From assembly GCA_036924085.1 (NCBI GenBank), contig JAVGWX010000014.1:36598056-36662055 (forward strand): 64,000 bases of DNA, given 5' to 3'. The notes under the pieces were generated by a model. It had not been told where the DNA came from. It did not search any database and worked only from the letters and a program-made list of their open reading frames with translations. Below are positions 1-9,960 of this stretch, piece by piece. Positions within the stretch are counted from its first letter, which is position 1. Each line of letters starts with the position of its first letter. A program made the translations under genes and the position numbers. The DNA comes from Ariolimax columbianus (lineage: Eukaryota > Mollusca > Gastropoda > Stylommatophora > Arionidae).

Positions 1-400
1 CAGAAACAGAAAGACATAATCTGAAGCTAGCAAACCGAACCAGGACTAAATGATTTGAAGATAGTGAATAGTGGGCGAGGGTCAAAATAATTTTCATTAC
101 AAACGTTTGTGCATATCAAATAGTTTGGCATACGAATAAGTACATTGTAGATAAAAGGCTACCGTTACAGGCAATCTACACAAGCAGATGAATAAAATGA
201 TCAATGGAGAAATAATCGAATAAGTACAGAAGTATGCATAGTTAAGGCAAACCATCACAGACGATGTACGAAATGAGACGGACAGTAAGACAAAAATTGC
301 ATTCGCAAAAAAATTACTTCAGAGAATACTATGAATTACTATCCTCAGAGAATTTCAGGATGGAATTTATGAGAAGAATAATTACTAATTGTGTATTGTA
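1..400. other. no recognisable feature
   Basis: AT-rich sequence with no open frame, structured RNA or repeat that I can recognise. It may be the 5' continuation of the LINE relic that follows, but nothing in it proves this. Confidence 0.3.
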
Positions 401-835
401 AAATGCTGTTTGGGACTGAAATATAGACCATCAAAGAAGGATTTTAAAAGTTCGGAAGCGTTTGAAATGTGGTGCTATCGTAGAATGAATTGAACGAGTG
501 AATTGGACAAGAAGGAGATCCATTGACAATGTCGTCACAAATGTACAAACACAAATATTGACAATATGATACAAAAACAAAGCATTAGTTGGCTAAGACA
601 CAACACGTGACATAAAAGTCTTCTATATGAAAAACTAGAGGCAATATCCAGGGCAAAAGAAGATGGGGATGACTAAGACTCACATTTACATCTCAGGCAT
701 GCAGAGACATTCAAGTACGGACATGCTGAAATGAATAGAGAGCTGCAGATGATTGGGTTACATGAAGAGTCATTTTCAGGCATCATTACAACCAGCCTTA
801 GGACTGAGCAACCAGATGATGATGATGATGATATC
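400..835 (+). pseudogene. decayed LINE 3' end with (GAT)n tail
   Basis: Conceptual translation shows FEMWCYRRMN at 461-490 and, after several stops, RRWG followed by LRLTFTSQACRDI around 658-710. These resemble the carboxy-terminal region that follows the reverse transcriptase domain in a common invertebrate LINE lineage ('EMWCYRRML', 'RGRPR.TF'). The relic ends at a GAT microsatellite at 814-832, the usual kind of 3' tail for such elements. Frames are broken throughout and no function is expected. The clade is not certain. Confidence 0.55.
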
Positions 836-1010
836 AAAATATGTATGTTGATATTACTTTGGTTTTTCTGTGTCAGTCACAGTTTGTGAAATGTCGGTCA
901 ATTAATGCTTCTCCGTATTTTTCTTGCGATGGTACATCTACGATGGTCTGATCATGAATTTGTTATCATCGCAAGAGACTCCTGCTTCTCGACCCCTGCT
1001 TTATGTAGAT

Positions 1011-1260
1011 ACACCTCAAGTTGATGTCAGAGATTATGCGAAGGAGAAAAATACGCGCTATAGAGATACAAACAACCTCAAGTTGATGTCAGAGATTATG
1101 CGAAGGAGAAAAATACGCGCTATGGAGATACAAACCACCTCAAGCTGATGTCAGAGATTATGCGAGGGGAGGGACACGCGCTATAGAGATATAAAAAACA
1201 CCTCAAGTTGATGTCAGAGATTATGCGAGGGAGAAGGACACGCGCTAAAGTGATACAACA
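1011..1260. repeat. minisatellite, about 62-bp unit, 4 copies
   Basis: The words ACCTCAAGTTGATGTCAGAG and ACGCGCTATAGAGATA recur at 1013, 1075, 1137 and 1200, a spacing of 62-63 bp. The copies differ by a few substitutions. The short open frame across it follows from the repeat and is not a gene. Confidence 0.9.
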
Positions 1261-1533
1261 TAACATCGGAATGGCATAAGAAATGCATGTATTTGGTCGA
1301 ACTTGAAAGATATCCCCCGTGTGGTCGAGACCGGGCCATACACATTACTGGCTTCTGTCCGGTGTGGGAAGTAAACCCCTGGGAACCCAAGCACTGTAAT
1401 CTAAGATCCCCCAAGAGATGATAACTCAGAAAGGCTGATTAATAACAATAATAACAACAATAACAATCATAATTATAACAGTATCATTACCACCTACTCT
1501 GGATTAGCTTGATAAGGCTTAAAACTACCTATT

Positions 1534-2442
1534 TAATGATGGCAAAGCACCAGGGGGAGATGATATCCCACCCAAAGCAATCAAATGCTGGAAATCAGCA
1601 CTAGCTCACACGATGTTTCTAGACGTCACCATAGCCTTCGACTTGTTTAGTAGAAAGGGTCTATTCAAACTCCTCGAGAAAATCGGATGCCCCCAAAACT
1701 GCGTAGCTTGATAATTTCTTTTCACACTGATATGAAGGGCTCAGTTCTATACAACGGATCAACTTCAAACGCTTTTTCCATCAAGAGTGGAATGAAGCAG
1801 GGATGTGTACTCGTGCCGACCGTCTTTGGGATCTTCTTCTCCATGTTCCTATCCTACGCTTATCACACGTCTGTAGACGGTGTTTATCTGCGCACCAGGT
1901 CAGATGGGCGGCTGTTTAGCCGGTCCCGTCTGTGTGCGAGGACCAAGGTGAGGACAGTGCTCATTAGAGAGATGCTATTTACGGATGATGCAGTTTTAGT
2001 GCCCAGTAGTGAGGAGGCCTTGCAGAGACTGGGAGACAGATTCGCCTAGGGGTGCAAGCAGTTTAGGCTCACCATAAGCCTGGAAAAGACAAATGTCTGA
2101 GCAAATGGCATTACCACTACCCGCTCCATAAGGATTGAGGACGTCACTCTGGAGGTCGTCAACAGTTTCACTTATCTGTGGTCTGCCATCAGCAACACGC
2201 TCTCGCTCGAGAAGGAGATAGACAGTAGGCGTGGCAGGGGGAGTGCCGTCATGGCTCTCCTGTCGCAGAGATTCTGGGAGAACACTGCACTGTCTCACTA
2301 CACCGAGGTCTGTGTCTATCAGACCTGCGTTCTTGGCACTCTTATATATGGAAGCAAGACTTGGAGCACTTACACTAAACAGGGACGGCGGCTCAAAACC
2401 TTTCACATGAGGTGTCTACGGCGTATATTGGGGATTGGGTGG

Positions 2443-2487
<45 letters not shown>

Positions 2488-2992
2488 GTCACATAATACG
2501 CTATTACGGAGAGTAAACACTCACATCATGTACTCGATGATGAGCCAGCGACATCCACGGTGATTGGGACATGTTTATCGCATGGAAGACGAGAGGCTGA
2601 CAAAGGATATCCTTTATGGAGAGCTAGTTAGAAGAATCGCCCGTCCCACACTGCGTTGCAAGGACGTATGAAAGAGGGACATGAAGTCACGTGACATTAC
2701 ATCCGAAGGCTGGGAAGAAATTGCTCATGATCGAGCTATCTGGAGACAGTCAGTTGGAGGGGGCACAGTGACTGCTGACGCTTGTAGAGCTCTTCTGGCT
2801 GCAGAGAAAAGAGAAAGACTAAAGATATCAATGAACGGCCAGGAAAACCAGCCTCAGTTTGGTTGTTCGATCTGTGGCAGGGACTGTCACTCGTGGATCG
2901 ACCTTCACAGCTATAGCAGACAGTGTCGAAATACAGGAGGCAGTGCTGGACAAAACTTACAGGGCGCCACTCGCATGGTCTATAGAGACTGA
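1534..2992 (+). pseudogene. LINE reverse transcriptase relic with C-terminal zinc-finger-like motif
   Basis: Fragments in shifting frames follow the order of a non-LTR reverse transcriptase. They are a DGKAPGGDDIPP entry motif near 1537, an active-site region near 1618-1680 (DVTIAFDLFSRKGLF), KQGCVLVPTVFGIFF near 1795-1840, an FTDDAVL catalytic box near 1979-2000 (canonical F/YADD), a YGSKTW-type thumb motif near 2345, LRCLRRILGI-like sequence near 2410, and a C-terminal cluster CSICGRDC with downstream H and C near 2860-2925. Several frameshifts and stops separate the pieces, so this is a dead copy. A GA microsatellite (2446-2488) has expanded inside the coding part just after the GIGWQ motif. 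The endonuclease part is missing, so the copy is 5' truncated. It resembles abundant lophotrochozoan 'endonuclease-reverse transcriptase' genes; the exact clade is unresolved. Confidence 0.85.
2446..2488. repeat. (GA)n microsatellite inside the RT relic
   Basis: About 20 GA dinucleotides with one AA interruption. It lies where related LINEs encode the region after 'LGI.WQ(E/D)R', so it probably grew from the local GAGA-rich codons. Confidence 0.9.
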
Positions 2993-3002
2993 GACACATA
3001 TA

Positions 3003-3095
3003 ATTGAACAATTACAATAATAATAATAATAAAAATAATAAAAATCATGACAACAACAACAATAATTGACAATAATAATAATAAGAAGAAGACGT
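3003..3095. repeat. (AAT)n/(AAC)n simple repeat, probable LINE 3' tail
   Basis: Runs of AAT and AAC triplets begin directly after the end of the RT relic at 2992. This is consistent with a degraded microsatellite tail left by target-primed reverse transcription. Confidence 0.75.
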
Positions 3096-3600
3096 CTTAA
3101 AGTGTTCACAGAAAGACACGCTCTATGAAGGTACCAATGGCTTCAGGCTAACAAATATTTTCGTAAAATAAATGAAAGTTGACGCCTGAAAATGTACACC
3201 TTATGTTTTGCATACCGGGTAACATAATCTTTGTTAGGTTTTCTATGCAGTTCGTTGTTTGAGAAACACTGAGATTAAAAACAAATTTAGGCAAAGTCAG
3301 GCCTGCCCTGCTACATTATCTCTGACACATACTTTGTAAAGAGCGGTGCTTACGTGTATTTCCTTACGGAGAGATTATTCCACCCTTAACGCAATCCACC
3401 AATTGAATTCTTTGAGAACAACAATTTACGCCACGAAAACAAACTACATAGTTGTTTACTGATCTCAGTGCTCTATATAGAACGCTGTGACTTTGCCGCG
3501 TGATCTCGAGATAAGGCCGTTTGACTAAATCTCCTATGACCACACCTTCACAATGGCGGCTAATTCCCATGTTGAGGTTGCCAGATATATTTTAAAGACA
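3096..3600. other. no recognisable feature
   Basis: Short frames only. I see no domain, RNA gene or tandem structure here. Confidence 0.3.
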
Positions 3601-3612
3601 GCAAGGGTAAAT

Positions 3613-3905
3613 AAGAACACACAGCCAAATTTGGACTGAATATCAACATCAATAAGACCACGCTCCTTAACATTAACCTGATCAACGAAGAACCAATCAT
3701 ATTGGAGGCAGAACCATTTAAAGAGGTAGGTGTTTTTACTTATTTGGGCGACACAATTGAAAAGTCAAGAGGTAAAGATGCAGATGCGAAGGCCAGAGCT
3801 GGAAAGAAAAAAAATGATATTCCTGGCACTAAACAACATGGAGATTCAGAGAAATCAAGATTCACACCAAAGTTAGAATATTCAACGCCAGTGTTAACTT
3901 TACTT
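3613..3905 (+). pseudogene. LINE RT thumb fragment
   Basis: The translation LNININKTTLLNIN, then EAEPFKEVGVFTYLGDTIEK, then DADAKARAGK is the stretch downstream of the catalytic box in many LINE reverse transcriptases (K-T-K, 'V..F.YLGS.I...G....DV..RI.KA'). Both ends are truncated and no catalytic residues are present. Confidence 0.7.
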
Positions 3906-3924
3906 AAATTAACTTAACGTCTTT

Positions 3925-4385
3925 ATACTATTTTAGAAGACTGTCGAGTCTGTATACAACCAGTTTCTGTTACATTCACTTAATCTAAAAATAACTTTGC
4001 TCATCACTTCTATTCTTGAATGCATTAATTGACCTGTTTCCACTATTTCCTTTGGCAATGCATTACAAACATTCACCACTACTTCCTCATTTTTAATCTG
4101 GACCTTTCTTTATTTAATTTGTGACTGTGCCCTATTGTTCTTGTAGGCGGCTGTATTAAACAAAAACACAACTTATTTTAGTCTACTTTTCCTTTCCGTT
4201 GATTATCCTATACGCCTGTGTTAAGTCACCTCGAATTCATTCTTCTCTTTTGTAAACATTGTATCCCGGCTTTTCTGAGCCTTCCTTCATAACTATAATT
4301 CCGGAATCCAACGATCAGCTTTGTCGCTCTTCTTTGTATCCTTCCAGACTATTTATGTCCCCTCTATGGTAAGGACTCAGTACTC
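3925..4385 (-). pseudogene. CR1/Daphne-like LINE 3' fragment, antisense
   Basis: Read on the minus strand, 4340-4250 gives an RRATKLI-type motif with SYEGRLRKAG. A second block at about 4080-4030 gives VVNVCNALPKEIVE, the equivalent of the 'S.VVN.WN.LP..VV' signature at the C-terminus of CR1-like reverse transcriptases. Several stops and frame changes lie between them. It is in opposite orientation to the neighbouring LINE fragment at 3613-3905, so it is a separate insertion. Confidence 0.65.
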
Positions 4386-4481
4386 AAATCTAGGTCAGGG
4401 TATATAGCCACTTCGATGATCTGTTTAAAACAAAAACTGGCCATTGACTCGAAAATATTTCGGATTATAACGAGTTCATCC

Positions 4482-4765
4482 AAACGGATGAGGGAAGATG
4501 TAGTGGATGAGGGACGATGTAGTGGATGAGGGAAGATGTAGTGGATGAGGGAAGATGTAGTGGATGAGGGAAGATGTAGTGGATGAGGGAAGATGTAGTG
4601 GATGAGGGAAGATGTAGTGGATGAGGGAAAATGTAGTGAATGAGGGAAGATGTAGTGGATGAGGGAAGATGTAGTGGATGAGGGAAGATGTAGTGGATGA
4701 GGGAAGATGTAGTGGATGAGGGAAAATGTAGTGGATGAGGGAAGATGTAGCGATGTAGTGGCTGA
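4482..4765. repeat. minisatellite, 19-bp unit, about 14 copies
   Basis: The core TGGATGAGGGAAGATGTAG repeats with few substitutions. Two overlapping minus-strand frames stay open because 19 codons make one full cycle. This is a property of the repeat and not evidence of a protein. Confidence 0.95.
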
Positions 4766-4884
4766 TCTTCCTGTCAAGAAAGACATAAAAAATCGTTACA
4801 ATTTTGTTGTTTTTGAGCAAAGTGTTATCCTCTTTGTGATAAATTTCGTGTCTCTTTGAACTGTCAATGTTCCGTCATGTCATC

Positions 4885-5970
4885 GTTTGTTCACTCAGGT
4901 CAGTGTCTGGCGCTGTCAGGTCAGCTTCTGGTTCTGTCCGGTCAGCGTCTGGTTTCATAAGGTCAACTTCTGGTTTCATAAGGTCAGCTTCTGGCTCCGT
5001 CAGGTCAGCTTCTGGCTCCGTCAGGTCAGCGTCTGGTTCTGTCAGGTCAGCGTCTGATTTCATCAGGTCAGTGTCTGGCACTGTCAGGTCAGCTTCTGGC
5101 TCCGTCAAGTCAGCGTCTGGTTCTGTCAGGTCAGCGTCTGGTTCTGTCAGGCCAGCGTCTGGTTTCATAAGGTCAGCTTCTGGCTCCGACAGGTCAGCGT
5201 CTTGCTCCGTCAGATCAGCATCTGGTTCTGTCAGATAAGCGTTTGATCCTGTTAAGCCAGCGTCTTGCTCCGTCATGTCAGCATCTGGTTTCATAAGGTC
5301 AGCTTCTGGCTCCGTCAGGTCAGCTTCTGGCTCCGTCAGGTCAGCGTCTGGTTCTGTCAGGCCAGCGTCTGGTTTCATAAGGTCAGCTTCTGGCTCCGAC
5401 AGGTCAGCGTCTGGCTCCGTCAGGTCAGCGTCTTGCTCCGTCAGGTCTGCATCTAGTTCTGTCAGATAAGCGTCTGATCCTGTTAAGCCAGCGTCTTGCT
5501 CCGTCAGGTCAGCATCTGGTTCTGTCAGAAAAGCGTCTGGCTCCGTCAGGTCAGCGTCTGATCCTGTCAGTTCAGCGTCTGGTTTTATCAGGTCGGCGTC
5601 TTGTTCGGTCAGGTCAGCATCTGGTTCTGTCAGACAAGCGTCTGATCCTGTTAAGCCAGCGTCTTGCTCCGTCAGGTCAGCATCTGGCTCTGTCAGATAA
5701 GCGTCTGGCCCCGTCAGGCCAGCATCTGGCTCCGTCAGGTCAGCATCTGATCCTGCCAGTTCAGCTTCTGATTTCATCAGGTCAGTGTCTGGCTCTGTCA
5801 GGTCAGCGTCTGGCTCCGTCAGGTCAGCGTCTGATCCTGTCAGGCCAGCGTCTGGCTTTGTCAGGTCAGCGTCTGATCCTGCCAGGTCAGCGTCTGGCTC
5901 CGTCAGGTCAGCGTCTGGCTCCGTCAGGTCAGCGTCTGGCTCCGTCAGGTCAGCGTCTGGCCAGTTTCTG
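4885..5970. repeat. minisatellite, 21-bp unit, about 51 copies
   Basis: The core GTCAGGTCAGCGTCTGGCTC plus one base recurs through the block with a mosaic of variants (GGTTTCATA, GATCCTGT and others). Because 21 is divisible by three, the plus strand can encode a seven-residue SVRSASG cycle and the minus strand a DADLTEP cycle for 300 residues (5777 to 4875). There is no start context, splice signal or non-repeat domain, so I treat it as noncoding. Confidence 0.93.
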
Positions 5971-6311
5971 GTTTAGTAAAACTGTAACCGACATTGAAGC
6001 ATATAATGACATTGACGTTAGCAACTGAATGCATTATTTAGGCTAGGTTATCAGTAAACCAGTGTTGGGGGGAGGGGGTGGCGTATCCGGTTAACACGTT
6101 ATACAGAGTCTGTTTCTTAAATAGATCAAGTGTCCAGCCCTTTGTCTGGGGAATAGTTTAATAAAGTGATAACGCAGATTGCAGTGACACAATGTTATCA
6201 ATTTATATACTGCTGTTATTTTAAGTATTTTGCCCGGTTAATAAATGAGGTAATAAAATACATTGCTGTCGCAAACAGCACAAATGGATGGTTCAGAATT
6301 AATTTTATTAA

Positions 6312-6592
6312 CTTTATAATGTAAATGGAAGGATTAAACATGAAAGAAATCAAATTTGGCATGTAAATGGAAGGATTGAACACGAAATAGATCAACTTTG
6401 TCATGTAAATGGAAGGAATCAACACAAGAGAGATCAACTTTGTCATGTAAATGGAAGGAATCAACACAAGAAAGATCAACTTTGTCATGTAAATGGAAGG
6501 AATCAACACGAGAGAGATCAACTTTGTCATGTAAATGGAAGGAATCAACACGAGAGAGATAAACTTTTTCATGTAAATGAACTGGTTAACAC
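6312..6592. repeat. minisatellite, 42-bp unit, about 6.5 copies
   Basis: ATGTAAATGGAAGGAATCAA recurs every 42 bp. The unit spans 14 codons on the minus strand, which explains an open frame there. Confidence 0.93.
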
Positions 6593-6599
6593 GAAGGAT

Positions 6600-7260
6600 A
6601 TCATCAATGCCGTCTCTCGGCACGGCATGACTTGCAAAAATCAGCCGGAAAAGGACGTATTTTCATTATGGTCAAAACACACTAACAGTCAGTACCGGCT
6701 CTGGAATGATACCTACAGGAACTATAACAACCGACTAACGTACACACGCCACTTCATCGACCACTATCGCTGTGTTGTCGTTGCGTTTATTTTCTTTCAT
6801 TTGTGTGCGCTTATCAGTTCGAACTGATAGTTTAGGATCACGAGGATAGTGAATGTTACAGACATCGTGGATCTTATTAGGAAAATGGTAAGGATAGCTT
6901 CAGAACCGACACTGCTGTCAGCGATGAAGTGTTGAATATTTTATTGTATTTTATTGTATTTTTATTTTTATTTCAGACGTATTTTATAAGGAAGGGGTGG
7001 TCAGTGCCTTTTCTCGCTGCCTTGTCTTCTATGGCATTAAGTTAGGTGCACATTTAAATATATTAATACTGGAGATTGTCCATTGCCGGTTTAAGGTTTT
7101 GTAGGACTCTGGACTACATTTACTGTTATCCCTCCAGCAATATCTCCAGCAGATCTGTAACATGGATCGAACACTGCACCGGGATCAAGATGCTGAGCAG
7201 CGCAAGAACTGCAGTGGTCAGCGACCCATAGCTGACTGCTAGCGTCAGGGCCTGCGAACC
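6600..7260. other. no recognisable gene
   Basis: Contains a T-rich stretch near 6940-6975 ending in TTTCAG that could pass for a splice acceptor, but no adjoining coding sequence follows. Nothing else is recognised. Confidence 0.3.
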
Positions 7261-7269
7261 ATAGCTGCC

Positions 7270-7541
7270 AAGACCCTTCTACACCTCCACGCGGTGATCC
7301 TGGATAACAGGCTGCATCAGGGCAGACTGGCTAAGAAGAAGGGATCGAAGAGTGAATGCTAACACGGTACTCAAAAAATGCTTGCTGAAGTCGGATGTGT
7401 TGGACTGAAAGGTGCAAATATCGCAGCTAAGCTGTAAACTACGACACAACGCATTCCGTTCTCTGGACTACATTCTGCTACTTAAGCCCTTTCAGTGTTT
7501 GATATTGGGAGATTGAGAACGAACGAAGAAGAAGAAGAACA
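7270..7541 (+). repeat. interspersed repeat with (GAA)n tail, copy 1
   Basis: This 270-bp segment recurs in the window at 33225-33498 (reverse complement) and, 5' truncated, at 34632-34808. Shared landmarks are ACCCTTCTACACCTCCACGC near the 5' side, CAAAAAATGCTTGCTG in the middle, CTACATTCTGCTACTTAAG, and a 3' end GAGATTGAGAACGAACGAAG running into GAA triplets. The GAA tail is the same type as that of the LINE at 42485-46500, so this could be a nonautonomous partner or another LINE's 3' region. The original coding content is unknown. Confidence 0.8.
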
Positions 7542-7544
7542 CTG

Positions 7545-8190
7545 CACCTCCACAGTGAAAGGAATGTGCTCTGTTACTGTGCCCTGCTCTTGCAGTCATT
7601 GTGACTCATGCCTGTCTAACATAACTCCTTAATTTCAGGTTATTTTAAATCTCTTTAAAAGGTGCAGCCATACTCACAATTTATTTCAGAGACTAAGACA
7701 TAAGTGAAAAGCAGAGGCGGACGCTAGGGTTGCATCGATAATCACAATGGCCGATTACGGATTAATCGGCGTTCCTTACCGGTCGATACCGATTAATCTG
7801 CCACCGATTAATTATAGTGTAATTATGTATTGTGATATGAAATGTGAATTGTAGTTAAATGTCGGTAATTTACGATAATATGCCATAACAATTCACACTT
7901 ACGATGATGATAAGTAATAAGTGGTACACGCTATACTGCATTAAATATTATTATCTGAATTATACTTACAGTAAACACTTTTGTTTTTTTAATCCTATTG
8001 AGCTTTGAAAATTGTCAAATAGCTGTACACCCGCTGATTAATCCATCAACAGTTTCCTATATTGTGTAACTAGTGAGTAAAGTAAAGAAATATGAATATT
8101 TTCTGATCCTACATGACGGTATTGGATTGTAGAGTGGAACAGCGCGCCAGCTTGACTTGAAGAAGGCAGCAGATTGTCAACCGCTTAGTA
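7545..8190. other. no gene; recurrent GATTAATC words near 7730-7815
   Basis: The segment near 7730-7815 repeats the palindromic-looking word CGATTAAT(C) several times and may be a fragment of a small DNA transposon. No terminal repeats can be delimited. The rest is unremarkable. Confidence 0.3.
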
Positions 8191-8197
8191 ATCGCCC

Positions 8198-8530
8198 ACT
8201 CTTTTTTTTCTGCTTTTTCTTCTTCTCATTGTTTCTCTTTTTTTTCGTTCATTTTTTTCTTTGTCTGTCTTTCTTTTTCTCTTTTTCTTTCTTTCTCTTT
8301 CTCTTTTTTTTTCTTTTTCTTTCTCTTTTTCTGCTTTCTCTTTCTCTTTTTTTCTTTATATTTTTCTTTCTTTCCTTTCCTTTTTATTTCTTTCTTTCTT
8401 GTCCTCTTTTATTTTGCTTTCTCTTTCTCGTTTTCTTCTCTTTTCCCCCTTCCTCCTTCCACATCCCACCTGTCTCCTTCCTTCTTCCTCTCCTTCTTCC
8501 TCTCCCTCTTCCTTCTTTCTTCTTCTGCGT
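8198..8530. repeat. polypyrimidine (C/T) tract
   Basis: More than 300 bases almost wholly C and T, with TTTCT and CTTCC motifs. The open frames encode only F, S, L and P runs and are low-complexity artefacts. Such mirror-rich polypyrimidine DNA can adopt triplex structure. Confidence 0.9.
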
Positions 8531-8636
8531 TCATTTTGAAAAGGACGTAAGCCGCTGGCTGCTGTAAGCTCATTTTACTGCTGCTTTTTCAGACCCAACC
8601 CATCGCACCACTCTGTACACATCAAATAGTATTACT

Positions 8637-8790
8637 ATGGGTGGTGCCGAGTATCAGCAGCTTCAGATAAAAGCAGGCAAGATGGAAATAGAGCTTCTGA
8701 ACTACTACTACCAAAATGACAAGCCTCTGGGTCTCAGCTCTATACAGACACCAGCCACCAACTTGATAGCAGTGGGAGACTTTAATAGCT
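8637..8790 (+). pseudogene. LINE APE endonuclease fragment (5' part of the host LINE at 8637-17110)
   Basis: The translation includes YQLQI-like sequence, then NLIAVGDFNSSSHSWGYNHLG. The GDFN motif carries the catalytic Asp and Asn of apurinic-like (APE/EEP) endonucleases in LINEs, and 'S.WGY' follows it in this superfamily. The frame runs directly into a 35-bp tandem array whose unit encodes the same SWGYNHLG stretch. This is the first of several pieces of one decayed LINE that is continued by RT and RNase H pieces up to 17110. Confidence 0.75.
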
Positions 8791-9090
8791 CTTCCCATAG
8801 CTGGGGCTATAATCACCTCGGTCACAGAGCCAGAGCTGGGGCTATAATCACCTCGACCACAGAGCCAGAGCTGGTGCTATAATCACCTCGGTCACAGAGC
8901 CAGAGATGGGGCTATAATCACCTCGATCATAGAGCCAGAGCTGGGGCTATAGTCACCTCGATCACAGAGCCAGATCTGGGGCTATAATCACAGAGCCAGA
9001 GCTGGGGCTATATTCACAGAGCCAGAGCTGGGGCTATAATCACCTCGATCACAGAGCCAGAGCTGGGGCTATAATCTCTTCGATCACAGA
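8786..9090. repeat. 35-bp minisatellite grown from LINE endonuclease codons
   Basis: The unit AGCTGGGGCTATAATCACCT followed by CGGTCACAGAGCC repeats about eight times, some copies shortened. In the LINE frame it reads SWGYNHL then GHRA, so the array extends the endonuclease coding sequence it lies in. Confidence 0.9.
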
Positions 9091-9094
9091 GGGG

Positions 9095-9960
9095 AAAAGG
9101 TTGAAACCTGGCAAGATGACCACTCTCTATGCTTTATCAACTCTGCAAACGAAGGCAAAAGAAGGCATCTCTAAAAGATGCAGACCCAACTACACACCGT
9201 ACTGGTCCACCACACTCCATGAACGTCAGAAAGCCATGAAAATAACCATAACGCATGTAGAGACTCATCGCTCAGTTGAAAATGACAATAAATGGAAGGC
9301 TGTAGCTGACTGTCAGAGAACCAAACTAGACGAAAAACGGAAAAGCTGGAGCAAATAAAACAGCAGCGCTCAATCCAGAAAAGGAAGACAAGCAAGTCTG
9401 GAGATTAGTAACATCCCTTAATGAAGAGTGTATTCCGCCCAGACAGACCGTAACATTGGATGAGGATGGTCAAAGTACGTACAGGGAAACAAGCTGCAGA
9501 CCTCTTTGCCAGCAGGTACAGTGCAGAAAGCAAACTGGCTATTAACATTGACCAGCGGAGAGAAATAATAGAAGAAATGTGCACAAGCAAGGGAGAGACG
9601 GATATCCCTGCTCCAATGAGAGAATCCATCACACTATCAGAACTCCAAAGAGGTATATCCAAGCTTATGACAAGAGAGGCACCCGGCCCAGATAAAATTA
9701 ACAATGATCAGCCACGAAGACAAAAATGCTTGAGATATCCAACCTCAGCTGGGCGAAAGGAACGGTAGCGCAAGTACGGAAAAAAGACATCACAATACCT
9801 GTACTAGAGAAAGGTAAATGCAAGAGAAAAACTTCAAGTTACCGAGAAATCAGTCTTACAAGCTGTGTAGTAAAGACCACGGAGCGAATAGTTAACACAA
9901 GAATGAAAAGGTATCTAGAGTCTGAGCAGATTCTGGTGCCGGAACAAGATGGATTTTGTT
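9095..9960 (+). pseudogene. LINE linker and N-terminal RT of the same relic
   Basis: Pieces in changing frames include ITIPVLEKGKCKRKTSSYRE then ISLTSCVVKTTERIVNTRM, followed by LESEQILVPEQDGF at about 9785-9957. This matches the early RT block of the intact LINE at 42569 ('LVPVPK.GKDK..PNGYRPISLLSCVGKLMERMINTRL ... LIPQQAGFRQ'). The frame arrives at the point where the intact LINE has 'GFRQHRSTEDQV', and there the 30-bp satellite starts. Confidence 0.85.

Noticed and set aside
8157..8567. 136-residue frame rich in F, L and S
   Set aside because: Low-complexity translation of a polypyrimidine tract.
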